DNA from: Donghicola eburneus | Lineage (GTDB): Bacteria > Pseudomonadota > Alphaproteobacteria > Rhodobacterales > Rhodobacteraceae | DNA: 64,000 nucleotides | Assembly (NCBI RefSeq): GCF_900115865.1 | Contig: NZ_FOXY01000012.1 | Coordinates: 30,433-94,432, forward strand | Direction of reading: 5' to 3' | Shown here: positions 62,887-64,000 of the stretch, piece by piece | Layout: each line of letters opens with the position of its first letter | How positions within the stretch are numbered: the first letter of the stretch is position 1 | Notes under the pieces: generated by a model | What the model was told of the DNA's origin: nothing | Database searches by the model: none | Seen by the model: the letters and a program-made list of their open reading frames with translations, nothing else | Position numbers and translations under genes: made by a program

Positions 62887-63774
62887 TCACTCCAGACTTC
62901 GCTTCACAGTCTGGTCCTGCAGCTTGGCCAGCATCTCGTAGGGGCTGACCGTGTCGCGGATCGTTTTGGTGGCGACGTGGGTATATTGCGCCGTCGTGGT
63001 GAGCTTGGCGTGACCGAGCAGCACCTGGATCACCCGCACATCCGTGTTGGCCTCCAACAGATGTGTCGCGAAACTGTGCCTCAGCGTGTGCAGTGTTGCC
63101 GGTTTGCTGATGCCAGCCATGTGCTTGGCTGAGGTGAAAGCACGGTTCAACTGCCTCGGCGAAATCGGGTTGATCTTTGGCTTGCCCGGGAACAGCCAGC
63201 CTTCCGGGCGGGCCTCGCGCCACCAATCACGCAACAGATTCAGCAAGCCCGGGGACAGCATGACCTTGCGATCCTTACGCCCCTTGCCCTGCTCGACATG
63301 GATCAGCATCCGGTCGCTGTCGATATCACCGATCTTGAGATTACAGACTTCCGCTGCCCTGAGGCCGGCACCGTAAGAAATGCTGAGCGCCGCCCGATAC
63401 TTCAGCCCTGGCCCGGGTGCCGCCATCAGGATGTCGGACACCTCCTCGACGCTGAGAACGATCGGCAACTTCCGCGGTTCGGTGCGGAATTGCATATAGC
63501 GCTTCATCTCCTCCCGCCCGCAGGTCATGCCGAAGAAGAACCTGAGCGCCACGATCCGCGCATTGAAAGTTGACGGCGTGACCCCTGCGTTGGTCATATG
63601 AAGCTGATAGGCGCGCAGTTCTTCCGGCGTTGCGGTATCAGGCGAATGGCCAAGGAATGCGGTGAAGTCTTTGATCGCTCGGATGTGGGCTTTCTGAGCT
63701 TTGTCGCCCATGCCACGGATACGCATGTCTTCGACCATCCGCTGACGCAGCGGGCTTACTCTCTCCTCTGTCAT
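62887..63774 (-). CDS. Tyrosine recombinase of an IS91-like element
   Basis: A 295-residue integrase: N-terminal SAM-like domain (RQRMVEDMRIRGMGDKAQKAH, here MVEDMRIRGMGDKAQKAHIR) and catalytic domain with Arg in SYGAGLRAAEVCNLKIGD, Lys in GKGRKDRK, His-Arg in LHTLRHSFATHLLEANTD, His in LLGHAKLTTTAQYTHV, Tyr in TAQYTHV. Such a recombinase is the usual companion of the transposase in many IS91-like elements. GGAGG lies 7 nt before the ATG. No attachment site is visible near it. Confidence 0.9.
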   Translation of the reverse strand: MTEERVSPLRQRMVEDMRIRGMGDKAQKAHIRAIKDFTAFLGHSPDTATPEELRAYQLHMTNAGVTPSTFNARIVALRFFFGMTCGREEMKRYMQFRTEPRKLPIVLSVEEVSDILMAAPGPGLKYRAALSISYGAGLRAAEVCNLKIGDIDSDRMLIHVEQGKGRKDRKVMLSPGLLNLLRDWWREARPEGWLFPGKPKINPISPRQLNRAFTSAKHMAGISKPATLHTLRHSFATHLLEANTDVRVIQVLLGHAKLTTTAQYTHVATKTIRDTVSPYEMLAKLQDQTVKRSLE

Positions 63775-64000
63775 GGAAACCTCCTGTCTAATGATTGAGA
63801 AGGCCCCAATCGTCCGGCAGGTCATCAAAATCGCAAAATGCGCACTGATTTGGTCAGGTAACCACACCAACCAAAGGCGCCAATGCCGCGGAGCGGCTTA
63901 GTCCCAGGGCCGTGAACGACGAAAGGCATGATTTTCGATCCGCTGATGCTCTGCGACGCCGAGACTGTCTTTCTTTTAGCCCCTTTTGACCCGGATCCAA

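Larger units (their letters stand above)
61372..63883 (-). mobile_element. IS91-like rolling-circle element
   Basis: The extent is tentative: it spans the tyrosine recombinase, the Y2 transposase and a small overlapping frame, all on the minus strand. IS91 elements lack terminal inverted repeats, so ends cannot be read off directly. The mirrored TTGGCGCCTT/AAGGCGCCAA words are used only as markers. The transposase 3' end (expected oriIS side) faces the retron. Confidence 0.6.

Noticed and set aside
61372..63883. GGCGCC-containing mirrored words as true terminal inverted repeats of the IS
   Set aside because: IS91 elements do not have terminal inverted repeats and GGCGCC is palindromic, so the match has little weight.

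Overview
The window looks like chromosomal DNA of a marine alphaproteobacterium of the Rhodobacterales (roseobacter/Rhodobacteraceae group). The evidence is high-GC coding DNA, a complete-looking Tad pilus operon of roseobacter layout, the ruvC-ruvA-ruvB order, a Pcs-type phosphatidylcholine synthase, DUF1127 and DUF484 proteins, and a ligase-associated helicase/phosphoesterase pair. No species name can be justified from the sequence alone.

Layout. (1) 1-2961: the tail of scoB, then three tandem ~80% identical small secreted proteins of unknown function, each with its own promoter and terminator, then a lytic transglycosylase. (2) 3280-15136: Tad (tight adherence) pilus locus with two Flp pilins, CpaB, CpaC secretin, an OmpA-like lipoprotein, CpaE, CpaF, TadB, TadC, two TPR lipoproteins, prepilin peptidase and an AAA ATPase. 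(3) 15200-43882: housekeeping block with Lhr-like helicase and PdeM, a LytTR regulator, valS, hisC, ruvCAB, DUF1127, prmA, an MFS carrier, a YeeE/YedE sulfur transporter, a LysR regulator, priA, DUF484-xerC-pcs, ileS, a group III truncated hemoglobin, the ycjX-GNAT-ycjF operon and truA. (4) 43897-49654: iron block on the minus strand: irpA (imelysin), then bfd-bfr-dihaem cytochrome-imelysin-DUF1513. This joins periplasmic iron handling to bacterioferritin storage. (5) 49655-64000: accessory region with sparse coding, gene remnants, an SNase plus Excalibur pair, an unknown 235-residue protein, a three-gene ABC-3C conflict system, a membrane-tailed GIGHNHPP protein, a type II (St85/Ec86-like) retron, and an IS91-like element with a tyrosine recombinase at the right edge.

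The strongest system-level result is the defence island at 53.8-61.3 kb. The retron is complete: an NDT-like effector, a 313-residue reverse transcriptase with the NAxxH and VTG retron signatures, and, upstream of the effector, an msr-msd locus with a perfect 24-bp inverted repeat, a TTAGC branch site and short a1/a2 arms. Next to it, ABC-3C genes overlap by 4 nt each. They comprise a putative nuclease-like sensor/effector, a middle component and a DUF3732 RAD50-like ATPase, with a TTAA-N7-TTAAC (CtrA-type) site just upstream. The other notable signal is the three-paralog array at the left end, where two copies share a promoter, two upstream palindromes and an in-frame AUG at the predicted transcription start.
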